A stretch of DNA of 64,000 nucleotides from Adenophora triphylla var. japonica (GCA_022495995.1 JAFEMH010000731.1:62001-126000), one strand, 5' to 3'. Counted from the stretch's first letter, positions 10,933 to 23,575 are shown. The notes: generated by a model from the letters alone, not told the origin. Program-made: numbers and translations.

Positions 10933-11383
10933 TGACAATGTTGATTTTGATTTTCTCAACTTTGTAATGTCTTCCTCTGTGGGACATTGAAATCTTGTTT
11001 CCTCGCCGGCTCAAGTAATTGCAGAAGATTGATCTTAAATTTTCCTACTGAATTGATTACGGACAACAACTATGGTCAAGTCTTTGTTATATTTCTATTT
11101 GCGTATACTCTGAGAAAACTCCGAGAAAAGGGTATATTTTGAAAAAAATGAATTATCTCCTACTCCCCCATCATCTTCCCTACCACTGCAACCACGACCA
11201 TCAACGCCCCCATGACTATTACAGCTACCTCACTGCTCACTGCTCTCACTGCTACCACCACCGCAACAATCAACGCCACTACTATCAAAATCAAAATTCC
11301 ACCCAAATTTTAAGATTTAACTTAACTAAATATTAAATACGTTAGTAAATAAATTTATTAAACCTTCTTTTTTTGTGTGAGAA
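10933..11383. other. Gene-free sequence
   Basis: Short A/T-rich stretch with a CCA/CAC-rich patch at 11150-11300 that produces a spurious His-rich frame. Nothing recognisable. Confidence 0.4.
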
Positions 11384-11601
11384 TGATGAAAATAATTGCA
11401 GAGCTTGATTTTTATTCATTGACAGAAGATTACATATAAACAAGAACGTTACTTGATATTTCAAGTAATACAATCCTAGACTAATATAACTACATCTTGT
11501 ACTCCAAGAGACCTAATTCTATAAGGAAAATATTTATACAAATAATAACAAAATAAGAGAACTAAATCAATTATGATACTGAAGTATCTGTATCTCTATC
11601 A
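11384..11601 (-). repeat. CopC 3' LTR
   Basis: A 218-bp sequence bounded by TGATGAAAA and ...CTCTATCA. It adjoins a polypurine tract (TTGCGGGGCA on the minus strand, 11602-11611) and the end of the Copia RNase H. The short length and position identify it as the 3' LTR of a minus-strand Copia element. The matching 5' LTR is missing because the element is truncated on the right. Confidence 0.75.
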
Positions 11602-13363
11602 TGCCCCGCAAGATGAACTGTTGAGAGGAAAGTCTAATCTTGGACAAAACTGTAAGAAACGGAGCTCGTGCAAGCGGTTTAGTAAGTAAATCAGCCAATT
11701 GATCGCCACTTGAAATGTGAGACACACGCAAAGTATTATCTTGAACATGTTGACGAACAAAGTGATAATCCAGGCCGAGATGCTTCATCTTGGAGTGAAA
11801 CTTAGGATTTGCTGCAACATAAGTAGCACCTAAATTGCCACAAAAAATTACAGGGGTAGCCGTGTGAGGAGCAAACAATTCTTGGAGAAGATTTTGAACC
11901 CAGAGAATTTCTGCAGTTGTAGCAGCAACAACACGATATTCTACTTCAGTGGAAGATCTAGCCAGAGTGCGTTGCTTACAAGAGGTCCAAGAGATAGGAT
12001 TTTTACCCAAATACACAATATAACCAGTTGTAGAACGTAAATTATCATGATCCCCCGCCCAATCAGCATCAGTAAAAGCATGAAGATTATAGGAGGAAGA
12101 ACGCTAGAAGTAAAGCATGATTCGAGGTAACCACCAAGTAACGCAAAAGACGTTTTAAGGCAACCCAGTGATCCTCAGTTGGACAATGCATGAATTGAGA
12201 GAGTCTATTTACAGCAAATGAGATATCAAGGCGAGTAAGAGATAAGTATTGTAGACTACCAAGCAAGGTCCGATACTCCGTGGGATTAGAAAGGGCCGAA
12301 CCTGATGATGCTGTGAGAGTGGGGTGCACGGCCAAGGGTGTGGAAACAGGTTTAGCATCAGACATCTTTGCTTTTACAAGAATATCTTGAATGTATTTAT
12401 GTTGAGACAGAAGTAAATCCTGAGAGTGGGGATTAACTTCGACGCCAAGAAAATAAGATAGTGACCCCAAGTCCTTGAGAGAGAACCGAGAAGAGAAAGT
12501 GTGAATAAAAGAATTTAGGAGTGTAGAATATGAGCCCGTGACGATTATGTCGTCGACATAGACAAGTAAATAAATAAGATGAGAGCCATGACCAAGAACA
12601 AAAAGTGACGAATCAGAGACACAATTTTTGAAACCAATAGAAAGAAGGTAAGTTTTGAGTTCATTGTACCAAGCGCGAGGGGCTTGCTTGAGACCATAAA
12701 TAGCTTGACGAAGTTTACACACATGAGAGGGAAACGTAGGATCAACAAAACCGGGAGGTTGTTGCATAAAAACATCTTCAGAAAGAGACCCTTATAAAAA
12801 GGCATTGTTTATGTCAAGTTGGCAAAGAGGCCATCCACGCATGGTAGCAATAGAAAGAATAGTACGAATTGTAGTGGGTTTCACAACTGGACTGAATGTC
12901 TCAAAGTAGTCAAGATCGGGTCCTTGATGAAACCATTTGGCCACTAAGCGAGCTTTGTGATGAGAGATGGTGCCATCCGGATTATATTTAGTACGGAAAA
13001 TCCATTTACATCCAACTAGATTTTGAGAAGAAGAAGAGGGTACAAGATCCCAGGTATGGGTTTTAAGAAGTGCATCATATTCAGTTTGCATAGCTGTTCT
13101 CCAAGTTGGGCTTTTAAGAGCTTGAGAGACGGTTGTAGGATCAGAAGAAATAGGGGTCAAGGCAGTGTGAGGGTTCAGTTTTTGGATGATCTTGGTGATG
13201 TTGTTTTGAAGGCGAGTCACGGGACGATGGGAAGCTTGAGGAAGGATAACAGGTGAAGTAGGTTCGGATGAGGAATTGGCAGATGGTTCGGATAAAGGTG
13301 AGGCTGTAGCTTCGGCAGAAGGTGAGTGGACAGGAGAAATTTCAAATATGGGAGATGTAGCAG
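11602..13363 (-). pseudogene. CopC: Copia reverse transcriptase and RNase H (Ale-like)
   Basis: Minus strand, in order: start of the RT region with VGCKWIFRTKYNPDGTISHH (about 12970-13020), the RT motifs [20 protein letters not shown] and YVDDIIVTG (12087-12800), LSYFLGVEV and RLLRYL, then RNase H with ARSSTEVEYRVVA and DQLADLLTKPL (11567-12016). One stop at 12792 and one frameshift near 12100 interrupt an otherwise well preserved polyprotein. The motif set resembles the Ale/Retrofit lineage (inference). At 13363 the frame is interrupted by GypB and resumes in frame at 26801. Confidence 0.9.
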
Positions 13364-14092
13364 TGATGTTGCTAGGACCTTCCTCAACAGCAACTTCACC
13401 GTAGTAGTCCGACTTTGGTATCTCCGGCTCCTTCTTCTCCGACTGGTCTGCACACAATCAAACGTCAACTAAGCCGGGGGCGGCTCCGGCGAAAGCCCCT
13501 CCGGCGTGAGGATAAGAATTGGCTTGATAAGAGGAAAATCAACAAAATTTGGGAGTGTTTGTGGTTGTGTGTGTATGAATCAACGTACCTTGACAATGAA
13601 GCCTGCATATCTTATTTATACCCCTCATCCTCGTGCCTTGCACATGACATCCTCACATTTCATGCCTACTGCCACGTGTCGCCATATCATTGGTCCTTTC
13701 ATAAAGTAAACCCTAATCACGTGATCACCAATCCCAATGCATAACCGTCTAATGGGTCCCACTTGGTAGATATTTATATGCCGCCTCTGGTGAACAACAT
13801 TAACAAGAATCCTTCTTTCGCCGGATAGTGTCACTTCTTGTCCTATCTCGCCTCATCATTATGTCTCGCCTTATTCTTTATCGCCTGCTCTCCTCATAAT
13901 ATGTCGCTATTTGACGTCTTGGTCTTCTCCCCTTCTGAATGATATTAGCGGGATACTTCTGTCTCGCCTTTCTTCCTTGGGCCGCCTATATCCTTTTCTT
14001 CTCCTTGGATCGCACTCTAATTTGGGCCCACTTTGTCGCTTTCTTGTTAATAAACTTGGGCCAAGCCCAATCTTTATATTTGGTCAGCATCA
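13364..14092 (-). repeat. GypB 3' LTR
   Basis: TGATG...CATCA ended, nearly identical to 26066-26795. Read on the minus strand it holds GGGGTATAAATAAG as a TATA box (near 13618) and a CACGTGAT motif (near 13720). Confidence 0.93.
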
Positions 14093-14106
14093 GAAGCCCC
14101 TAAGTT
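14093..14106 (-). other. GypB polypurine tract
   Basis: The minus strand reads ACTTAGGGGCTTC immediately before the 3' LTR, a short purine-rich plus-strand primer. Confidence 0.6.
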
Positions 14107-14347
14107 TATGGCGAGATTCATTTATGGTCTCGCCAAAAACTTTATGTTCACAGATTATTCAATTAGCGACATAAGCCATCTTCTTCATGAAGCTACCACT
14201 GGAGATCCCTGTCCATACACGTGTCCTTCTCTTGATAACCCTTAACATTTTAATGAGCCGTCATTTGGGAATCGTGCCCGGTTGTGAGGGAAAATTCAAA
14301 AACCTTCCCCAAACGTCACATCCATCATTTCTTTAGCCCCTCTCTCA

Positions 14348-14355
14348 TATAAATA
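14348..14355 (+). promoter_or_regulatory. TATA-like box for the antisense ORF of GypB
   Basis: TATAAATA at about 430 bp before the first ATG of the antisense ORF, followed by a C/T-rich leader resembling a plant 5' UTR. A splice-donor-like CAGGTAAC lies near 14650. Suggests the antisense ORF has its own promoter; inference only. Confidence 0.4.
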
Positions 14356-14776
14356 CTAAACCATAACCCCCATTCTTCTTTTCACCACCCTAAAACCCGG
14401 CTTGAACACTCTCCTTTTCCGGCGAACATAAACACTGATTCCGACCGTTCTTCTTCGTTTTTCACCGTTTAAATCCCTGATTTCTTGCCCACATTTGCTT
14501 TTTGACCTTGATTCCATTCTTATTTACACCTTTTCGAAGTGATTTGGTGTAATATTTCCCAATTTCCAGAATCTGATCATCCTCTCCGGCGTCTGTTCAT
14601 CTTTCCCGGTGACCTTTCATCTTTTCCGACCAAGATCATCCTTTTCCTCAGGTAACTTTTCCTTAAACCCTTCGTATTCTTTATCCTTTACATTTTGGTC
14701 TCCCCCTTTTACACGATTATTTAAAGTTGCACTTCCTTTCATTCCATAAAAATAATTTTTCCCCAAACTGTCCTTC

Positions 14777-17700
14777 ATGGCGAGATCTAAATACTGTGCT
14801 AAGGTAGTTAGATACGGTCATTTGTCCGGAGTTTCGGGCGGCTTTTATAGGCGCTGCGAACTACTGGGCGAGATTGCCCGAGGCCGACCTAATTAGGTTT
14901 TTAGTTGAACCTTTGGGTGGATCCTTCTCGATTGACTCCGCTTGAAATCCAAGGCCATTTTTCCTTCCCCTTTCGGCCCCTATGTCGCACATTTTCCCTT
15001 CTAGTAATCAATTGGTTCGATTTATCAAAGATAAGTATAAAGCTTGTCTTTAAGCGACTCCTACGAATCCCAATGTGTCGCGTGATCCCTTTTCCAAACG
15101 TAGAACACATTATAAATCAATCCTTTCTTCTTCTTCTTCCGGTGATTCTGCGACATGGTGGTCAAGCAACATCTTACTGGCTGCTTTGCTACCAGCAATC
15201 CCCCTCCTCTTGGGGTTCAAAATATCGCCCTTCAAGAAGGTACACTTTTTACCAATCCCGCTCATCTTTGAGGCGGGATCTTCCCATGCAACGAGATAAA
15301 GCCTCCTAATTCCCAACCTTATAAGCGATTGGCATAGGGAATATCACATAGATAGCTCCATCTATTGCATTTCTGAATATCAAGGAGACCTTTCCCTTGC
15401 CCACTTGCGAGAAATGCGGGAAGGCATTGTCATTTTCCCTTCTCAACTCAAGGCCGGCCTTAGGATTCCCTTTGATCCTTTCCTTTGTGAATTCTTGTAT
15501 AAAGCCCAAGCCATGATCACCGAAATTCACCCAAATGCTATTAGAATAATAACTACCTTCATCACCATTTGTCGCTCTCTGCGAAAAGAACCCACCATTA
15601 CTGCTATGCTTTCTTTGTTTACTGGATACAAGCAAACCAACCAACTTGCTGATGACATATTGGAAACTCGCCTTTCTCTCCAATACCATAGGGGTCCCAA
15701 AGTCCTTACTCCACTGCCCACCAAAATTCACGATTGGATGGACGACCCTCTCTTTGTTGTTTCTCGCGCTGGATGGTCTCATCCTGCCGACCTTCATCCT
15801 ATTAATACTCAAATTGAATCCAAAGATGCTTCTTCCATTGGCGACACTTTGCCCTTGTTGACGACATTCGCTCCTTAATCGCCTTACACGCAAATTCTGC
15901 TCTGACACTCCCGACCTCTCATTTCTTGGAGAGGTATTACGCGGAATAGGGAATTGCTAGATCAAGTCGGTTTGGTGACAACTTACCCGAGTCCGGCCAG
16001 AGTTCCCATAAGCCACGTTTATTTCGACGGATGGGAGCGACATTCCGGACAACAAATATGCTCATGAATGTCGATCTTGCAAAGGTTCTCGCCATTTGTC
16101 TTGCCATGAATACCGCTCTTTGTATGTCTCCCCTTTAATCTTATCTTTTCTTTCCTTCAATTATAACTTGGAATACCATAACCCTTAACTTCCTTCTATT
16201 TTATTTCGGATCACCGGGCCAAATCCATGGAAAGTCGTCAAGTGCCAACTCGAAGCCCGACAAGAGAAGGAAACAATTGGCCAATGCACGCGGCCTTGCT
16301 CTTGCTTCCCTCCTGGAAATCTTGATTTGCCAATTTCTCGCGATGGTAAAGATCTTTGAAGAGATTGCTTTGGAGAAGACTCGAACACAACGAGAAAAAG
16401 AGCCGCACCAACCAATCAAGCGGCGCGAGCTAAACGGCGAAAGAGTCGCCGGTAACAACCGGTGTCACTCCCGCTTCTCGGGTAAATATCCGCCAAATCA
16501 CATTCTTGATTCCACCCCTCCTTCTACTGAAACTAATCTTCCGCCACTTCTATTTCGCCAAACATTGAGACCACCATTTCCCAGTGTTATCCCGCCAATT
16601 GATGTCGCTCCGACGGCAGAAAATATTGAAACTCTTACCTCAGATTTTGTTCCACCAAATACTTCTTCTTTAGAAGTTAATATTTACGAGCCCCAACAAG
16701 CGAAAATCTTCCTCTCCGCGAGGCAGGAGTGCGACTTAACACTCATTTCCGGCTCCCCTTCGACTCCTCTGGCCCTAGCACTTCTTCCGCTCTTCCTACT
16801 CCCAGGTTGGCTACGGAAAACTTTTCCAAGCCCCTTGACTTTGTTGGGCTTTATGAGCTTAGCAAGGAAATTGCCGAGTCCCGGATAAAGGGGTTGATTG
16901 AGGAAACTAAAAGCGCGGAAGAATATCTATTGGGCGGCTCGGCCTTAATCGAGCTAGTGATCAAGTACAAGTTCACAATGTCTCCCAAGTGGATTACGCT
17001 CATGCCGCATGCCGGGCGGGTTATTATTTTTCATTGGTTAGTTCTTCTTTCCTTCCTTATTTTACTTTACCTTAATCTTATTCTCAACCTTCTCTTAACT
17101 TATAATTGTTATCTTTCCCGACTTGGATCCTCTATCACCGGCATTAGCGAGGCAAACACTCATTGGAAAATGAATGCGCTAGATTGAGACAGCGACAAAG
17201 ATACCCTTAAGGGTAGACTTACGAGACGGGATTCTTCCATCAAAAACTTGGAAAAGGAGCGGGACAAATTGAAGGCCCGGCCTAACCACTTCTCACAATC
17301 AACTTGACCGGACCACGGCGATCTCAATGCCGCCAATTCCAATCTCGCCACTGCCATCTTGAACTTGATTCTACCGCAAGAAAATGTCGCTAAGGCGAGG
17401 AGTGAGAATGAAGCTTTAAAGGAAACTCATGCGTGAAACTCAAACTTTTCAAGACGAGATTGCTAGACTTAAAGAGGAACTAGGCGAGAAGACCGCGGAA
17501 GTTGCTACTACGAATGCCGATGTGGCTCAATTAGCGACGACATCGGCGACATTGGGAACCAAACTTCCCTTCAAGTTATGCGAGCCGCGGCGGTGAAATC
17601 AACGACATTCTGCTATCACGCTTGAAAAACTCGCCCATTTGGGGTTACGAGCCAATTTTTAGCGAGGTTTGTCGCCGCGGTCATTCCGTAGTTCCTTATA

Positions 17701-17860
17701 CTCTGAAGAACTCAAAGATCTTCTTTGATGAAGATGCTTTCTTTGGGAAAATCGCCATGGATAGCTCCTCTGTTCAAGTTCCAAATGCTATAGCTTTGTG
17801 GGATACTCTTCTTGAGCACAAGCATAAGCGGTGGATGATGCCAAAGCTCTCGCTTTAGCG
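14777..17860 (+). pseudogene. Antisense ORF of GypB ('putative gypsy type transposon' family, PF04195-like)
   Basis: Runs opposite to gag-pol. The best preserved part (15405-15878) reads FPSQLKAGLRIPFDPFLCEF then EIHPNAIRIITTFITICRSL, the pattern of PF04195 (GLRLPLHPF...LHPNAWRIL...LCR). Later segments are hydrophilic (16277-17187) and coiled-coil-like (17190-17600), and a C-terminal piece lies at 17622-17858 (VCRRGHSVVPYTLKN). Numerous frameshifts break the frame, so no intact protein is made. The role of this family in Tat/Ogre elements is unknown. Family assignment is by remembered motif pattern. Confidence 0.7.
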
Positions 17861-18074
17861 GCTTCAAGCTCCAGCCAAGTCATCCCGCCTACTGAACCCG
17901 ATGTCTGATCTATCTCCTTCCTAACTTTTACTTTGAACAGTTTTTGTAACTTGCCTTGATGGCTAAACAATTTACTCTCTTTTCTTTTTGGGGCCTGCGT
18001 GCCTTTTGAACATTGTACATTTGCGGCCTTTGTGCTTGCCCCTTTACTTTTTGCTTTACTTATTTCTCCATTCA

Positions 18075-18180
18075 TTGTTTTGATAGTTCATCAAAATCTC
18101 TTTTGCATGACAGGTATCATACACATATACTCCCATCGAAAAAGTGAAGTCGTCTTTAGGCGACTTTACTCATAACATGT
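18075..18180. repeat. Left member of a direct repeat flanking the GypB tandem array
   Basis: Shares a stretch of about 65 bp (around ACACATATACTCCCATCGAA) with 19070-19140, plus looser similarity to 19015-19070. Between them lies the 35-bp array. Each copy contains a small stem (GTCGTCTTTAGGCGAC here, GTTGTCTTTAGGCAAC in the other) in which both arms changed together. Confidence 0.75.
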
Positions 18181-18445
18181 TTTGCGACTCATATTGTCGC
18201 TAACTCTAATCTTTTTCTTGATCTTCTTTTGCTTTATACTTAGAATAATTTCCTTCTTTCTGCCTCATCTTTCCTTTTTCTTTCAGCGAGAGAGTGATAT
18301 CTTTCATAGCGACTTATGCTCTTGCCCTTACTGCGAGATAAATCTTTTCTTCATTCATAGGTCCAAAACTTTCATTTTTATAGTCCATAGACCTTTACAT
18401 CTTTCACCATCCATAGCTTGACTTATATCATAGTTTACAACTTAC

Positions 18446-18990
18446 ATTGACTCACATCGATTTATAGTCCGACGACTTACTTTGACTCGCATCGTTTTAT
18501 AGTCCGACGACTTACTTTGACTCGCATCGTTTTATAGTCCGACGACTTTCTTTGACTCGCATCGTTTTATAGTCCGACGACTTTCTTTGACTCGCATCGT
18601 TTTATAGTCCGACGACTTTCTTTGACTCGCATCGTTTTATAGTCCGACGACTTTCTTTGACTCGCATCGTTTTATAGTCCGACGACTTTCATTGACTCGC
18701 ATCGTTTTATAGTCCGACGACTTTCACTTTCATTGACTCGCATCGTTTTATAGTCCGACGACTTTCATTGACTCGCATCGTTTTATAGTCCGACGACTTT
18801 CATTGACTCGCATCGTTTTATAGTCCGACGACTTTCATTGACTCGCATCGTTTTATAGTCCGACGACTTTCTTTGACTCGCATCGTTTTATAGTCCGACG
18901 ACTTTCATTGACTCGCATCGTTTTATAGTCCGACGACTTTCAACATTTATAGTCCGTCGACTTTCAACATTTATAGTCCGTCGACTTTCA
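18446..18990. repeat. 35-bp tandem repeat array in GypB
   Basis: About 14 units of 35 bp with the core CGCATCGTTTTATAGTCCGA and little divergence, followed by about two shorter 23-bp derivatives (CATTTATAGTCCGTCGAC). Lies between integrase and the antisense ORF. Tandem arrays in this 3' spacer are known in Tat/Ogre elements and can seed satellite DNA. There are no spacers, so it is not CRISPR-like. Confidence 0.92.
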
Positions 18991-19014
18991 ACATTTATTC
19001 ATTCCTTTCAATAA

Positions 19015-19140
19015 TTCATCAAAAATTGTTTTGATAATTCATCAAAAACTCTTAACCTTCTTACCTTTAGCAGGATATCACCATACACATATACTCCCAT
19101 CGAAAAAGTGAAGTTGTCTTTAGGCAACTTTACTCTTGAG
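19015..19140. repeat. Right member of the direct repeat flanking the GypB tandem array
   Basis: Matches 18075-18180 as described there, with a GTTGTC...GGCAAC stem instead of GTCGTC...GGCGAC. Confidence 0.75.
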
Positions 19141-19397
19141 CAATTTATTTATCGTGTCATTGGCTACTGATCATACATAACTATAAAATTCATTCCATGC
19201 AAAACACATATGAGGAATAAAATTTCATATTTTCATTGTATCATAAACATATTCAACATAAATTCCTTGTACATATTTTCTATTAAAATCATGAAGCATA
19301 TAACTTTCATTCATCATTGAAAAGTTCATAAATTCATAAAAATGATCATTAAAAAGACTTTTAATAGGAACAAGATAGGCAAATTACCCTTATCACT

Positions 19398-20543
19398 TCA
19401 ATGGTAGTATTTCTTTAAGTGATCAACACTCCATGCATTCGGGACCTCTTTGCCGCCTTCTTCTTTCAAGTGATAAGTCCCCTCTCGCACAATTCTAGCA
19501 ATTTGGAAGGGACCTTCCCATTTCGGATCTAGCTTGGCAAATCCCGCTGTCGCGCCTTTAACTTCACGGCTCCTCAACACCCAGACATTAAATGACCTCT
19601 TCTTTACTCGCTTATCGTGTTGTGCCTTCATCCATTGCTTGTAATTAATCATCCTCATTCTCGCTCTAAGCCTCTTTTCATCACTCAAATCTAGCTCAAG
19701 GCACCTTACGTCGCTATTCATTATCTCGTCATAATAAGTTACTCTATGGGTAGGCAAACCCGTCTCGGCGGGAGCCATTGCTTACGAGCCGTAAGTTAAT
19801 GCGAAGGCTGTCTCGCCCGATTGACCCCTTTCTTGTCGTTCTAACATACCATAAAGGCGTGGACAGCTCCTCCAGCAAGCCCCGCCTCTCTTCTCTAAGT
19901 TTTTACACAAAATCTCGAGAACTTGCTTGTTAGCGGCCTCTACTTGTCCGTTGCATTGCGGCCTATACACTTTGCGGTACCAATGTTTGATGCTCAAATT
20001 CTCGCAAAATCCGTGAAACTTCTTTCTAAGCTGCGGCCCATGATCGAGATGATTGCCCGCGGCATTCCATGGCGACATAGGATTTCCTCCGTTACAAATC
20101 GATGATCGGTCTTCGGTAGTAGAAGTTAAAGCTCTTGCCTCGGTCCACTTGGTAAAATAATCAACGGCTACCACCACCATCTGCGCTCCTCCTTTGGCCT
20201 TGGGGAAAGGTCCTATAAGGTCTATTCCCCACATATCAAAAGGCAGTTTGCTACAATTGAGTGCGCTCGATCATTGTTTGCCTAGGAATGTTAGCATGTC
20301 GGCGCAGTCACATCTTCTTACATACTCCTCCGCATCTTTCTTCAATGACGGCCAATAATACCCATGAAACATGATTTTATTAGCCAAGTTCTTGCTCTGG
20401 ATGACCTCCACAAACGCCCTCATGCACCTCAAACAAACGTTATCAACCTTCCCGGTTCCACGCATCTCATCAAAGGCCGCGAGAAAGACTTCCGGTATAA
20501 GATCCCATCTGTACGGTAAACCTTGGTGACATCTTCCTAACAA
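19398..20543 (-). pseudogene. GypB integrase
   Basis: Integrase inserts element cDNA into the genome. Minus strand, in order: the zinc-binding region (20271-20543, YYWPSLKKDAEEYVRRCD), the catalytic core (19782-20234) with the first Asp in GIDLIGPFPKAKGG, the second in LDHGPQLRKKFHGFCENL and the Glu in NGQVEAANKQVLEILCKNL, then the C-terminal region (19398-19778) ending WSVDHLKKYYH. No chromodomain follows. Frameshifts separate the zinc finger, core and C-terminal blocks, and the centre of the core is scrambled by indels, so it is inactive. Confidence 0.88.
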
Positions 20544-20559
20544 TCTTCGCCTTATCTTC

Positions 20560-21470
20560 GTCTTGGGGCAGACTCTTCTTTCTCCAAATAGTCTTTCATT
20601 TCATTTACCCAATCTTTTCACCAACTTCAATTTCCATTATCGGGGGCTGTCAGCCAGGCTCTTCCACAAATTCAACTACCACTTTCTTAGGCAACTCCTC
20701 TATTTTATCGCAGCGGCTTTGCTCGACATGTCGGCTCGCTCATTTTTCTCTCTATCAATCTGCACCGGCTCCCGATAATCAAAGCTTTGCAAAATCCTTA
20801 CCATTTCACAATACTTTGTCAAAATTACACTCACTACTCCATATCTTCCTTTTACTTGGTTAACAATTAAGCGAGAGTCGAGTGGGCGACTATACGCTTT
20901 ACTCCGATATCTCGGCATAACTCCAAACCCGCCACCAACGCCTCGTATTACACTTTGGTTGTTTGTCATGTTAAACTTAAACCTCGAGGCCTTCTCATAT
21001 GTGCAATCTTTTCTGGCGAGCTTAATGAAATCCCGGCTCCGCCTTTGTCCTTAGGCGAGGACCCATCAACAAACAATTCCCAACATCCGCGAGGTCTTTC
21101 TTTCTCTTCTTCCGCTTCGGGGTCTTGCGACTTGGCCTTCCTCTTCCTTGCCTCTTGAGTCTCGATCTCCTCTCTTTCATATGTGAATGAAGTTTCGAGA
21201 ATAAAGTCTCGCCAAAGCTTTGAGCCTTAATCGCCTTTCTCGCCTCATATTGAATATCAAATTACATTAATTCAATCGACCATTTAAGAAGCCTTCCGGT
21301 GAATCGAGTACATTGTAAAATCTTTCTTAAGGGTGCATTGGTCAACACGATAACAGGGTGAGATAGGAAATAGGCCCTCAACTTCCTTGTCGCTATTACC
21401 AAAGCATAAGCCAATTTTTACGCATTAAAATATCTCGCTTCTACCTCACTCAATGCCTTTGAAACATAAT
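20560..21470 (-). pseudogene. GypB RNase H and connection region
   Basis: Minus strand between RT and integrase. Recognisable pieces are DSRLIVNQVKGRYGV (about 20830-20880) and SFDYREPVQIDREKNERADM (about 20720-20790), typical of the plant Gypsy RNase H C-terminal half. Nearer RT, fragments of the tether region can be read in alternating frames. Many indels. Confidence 0.65.
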
Positions 21471-21568
21471 ACACTGGTTTTTGCATGCCACCATCCTCCT
21501 TTATTAATACCGCCCTTTGCCAAATCGATGCCGCTAAGTAGACATATAAATGGTCTCCTTCCTCTGGG

Positions 21569-22660
21569 CTACATAAGATGGGCGGCTTTCCCAAATACTC
21601 CTTTATCTTCGAAAAGCTTCTTCACACTTGTCATCCCAAGCAAACTTCTGATCTCCTTTCGGTACTTTGAAGAACGGCAAACATTTCTCGGTGACCGCGA
21701 CACAAATCGTCCCAAAGCTATCACCCTACCATTTAACCTTTGAATCTCTTGAATGGTCTTGGGCGACTTCATATCAATTAACGCTGGATCTTCTCGGGAT
21801 TTGCCTCTATCCGCGGCGATTTACAAGAAATCCCAAAAACTTTCCCGCCGTTACTCGAAGGTGCACTTACTTGGATTAAGCTTCATGGAATTCTTTCTCA
21901 AGTTCTCAAAAGTTTCGGCCCGGATCCGCCAAATGATCCTCCCCCTTGGTCTTGATCACCATATCATCAATATACGCTTCAACCTTCCTCCCAATCTGCG
22001 ATTTAAATATCTTGTTAACCATCCTTTGGTATGTCGCCCCGGCGTTCTTCAAACCAAAAGGCATCATTTTATAGCAAAAATTTCCAAGGGGAGTCTGAAA
22101 ATTTGTTTTGGCTTTATCCTCCTCAAGAATCTTGATCGGGTGATACCATGAGTATGCATCAATAAAGCTAAACACCGTGTGTCCCGCAATAGAATCCACC
22201 AGTCTATCAATCTTTGGCAAAGGATAACAATCCTTGGGACATGCCATATTCAAATCTGTAAAATCTATGCACATTCTCCACTTCTTGTTCGCCTTGACAC
22301 CATCATTTGGGCAAGCTAGCCAGGCCCGGGTAAGTGATCTCTTCAATGATTCCCGCCTTTAACAACTTCTCTACTTCCCCGATCACCGCTTTCTCCTTTT
22401 CCGCGAGATAAGTATCTCACCTTCGCTTAAAAGGCTCTACATTGGATCAGCATTTAGACAGTGTAAGGCGACATTTTCATCAACTCCGCACATATCCTCT
22501 GGTCTCCAGGCAAATACATCAATGTTATCTCGCAAAAAATTAATTAGCATATCCCGCTCTTCCTTCTTCAACTGTTGCCCAATCTTGATTTTCTGCTCGG
22601 GATATTCATCATTCACAATCACTTCTTCCAATTCTTCTGCTTTGAATATCGGGCTCATCC
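21569..22660 (-). pseudogene. GypB reverse transcriptase
   Basis: Minus strand. The N-terminal part (22437-22658) holds NIDVFAWRPEDMCGVDENVA. The palm (21906-22346) has WRMCIDFTDLNMACPKDCYP, PKIDRLVDSIAGHTVFSFID, MMPFGLKNAGATYQRMVN and the catalytic YIDDMVIKT. The thumb (21569-21772) is partly frameshifted. The motif set is that of Tat-type Gypsy elements. Where family members normally have SGYHQI it reads SWYHPI, a change involving a CAG/CTG site. Frameshifts near 21900 and 22350 make it non-functional. Confidence 0.9.
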
Positions 22661-22733
22661 ACGCATTTGCGGTGTGTCTACTTCAATTTCATTTGCCTTT
22701 TTCCGATCGACATTTCTCTTCATCCCAATACCG

Positions 22734-23575
22734 CTACTCCCCTTTTTCTCTCTCGCCACGCGACATACTCCCCGGAGTATCCACCACGATTTCTTCATCG
22801 CATTCCTCACTCTCCGAATCCACTATCTCTTCAATGTAGGGCTCTTTCATCTTGACAAATTCGGTGGATCTAGACCAAGCCATCTCCGCTTGCATCACCA
22901 TCAAAGCCATCAAATTCTTTTCTGACTTTTCCTGCATCATTTCTATCTCCACATCTCGCTCCTCACTTCTTTCCTTCATAACTTCATCCTCAGCCCTTTC
23001 CTCAATAACTATGATTGCCGACTTATTCTTCATACTTTCTGTTTCCTCCCAACTCTCACATCCCCCTAAGTCGGTAATCATGTTTATTCTCGCATCCCGC
23101 ACAGTCAAAGCAGTAGAAAGTGAACTTGTGCTTGCTCTTTCTTTGTTTGCATTTCGATCTTCTTTTGAATAACTTCCTTCACCTCACTTTTCAAACACGC
23201 TATCCCCCTTGCCGTAGGAAACTTGACTCGCTGATGCGGGATTGATACCACCATTTCAAAGCTTTGCATGAAGGGAATGCCCACAATAGCATTATAAGGC
23301 GACACCAAATCAATAACCATAAACTCAACAGTACGAGTTCTCACCTTCTCATCCTCTCCTATCTCTACCGCCAACGAAATCGTTCCTTTAACTCGCACAG
23401 TGTGGTTAGTAAACCCTTCCAAGAATCCTTTATACGGCACCAAATTGGCCTCTGTATATCGCATCTTTTTAAAAGCATCATAATAGAGAATGTTTCGGCT
23501 TGCTCCAGAGTCTACTAAAACCCGATGCAAAATCTTTTGTTTCCTGGGGCGATCGTGATTACAATCGGTTGGCAT
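22734..23575 (-). pseudogene. GypB aspartic protease and linker
   Basis: Retroviral-type aspartic protease that matures the polyprotein. The minus strand shows the active-site motif VDSGASRNILYYDAF, followed by YTEANLVPYKGFLEGFTNHT and the second conserved region DLVSPYNAIVGIPFM. A Glu/Met/Ser-rich linker (22734-23108) follows towards RT. The protein closely resembles the GypA protease at 63430-63760, so the two Gypsy elements are relatives. A frameshift near 23540 separates it from gag. Confidence 0.88.

Noticed and set aside
13023..13834. Frames over the GypB LTRs and the CopC junction (also 25913-26536) as host genes
   Set aside because: Identical frames occur in both LTRs, and they span element junctions.
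18446..18990. Regular 35-bp repeats as a CRISPR array
   Set aside because: Units are directly adjacent without variable spacers, and the context is a plant Gypsy element.
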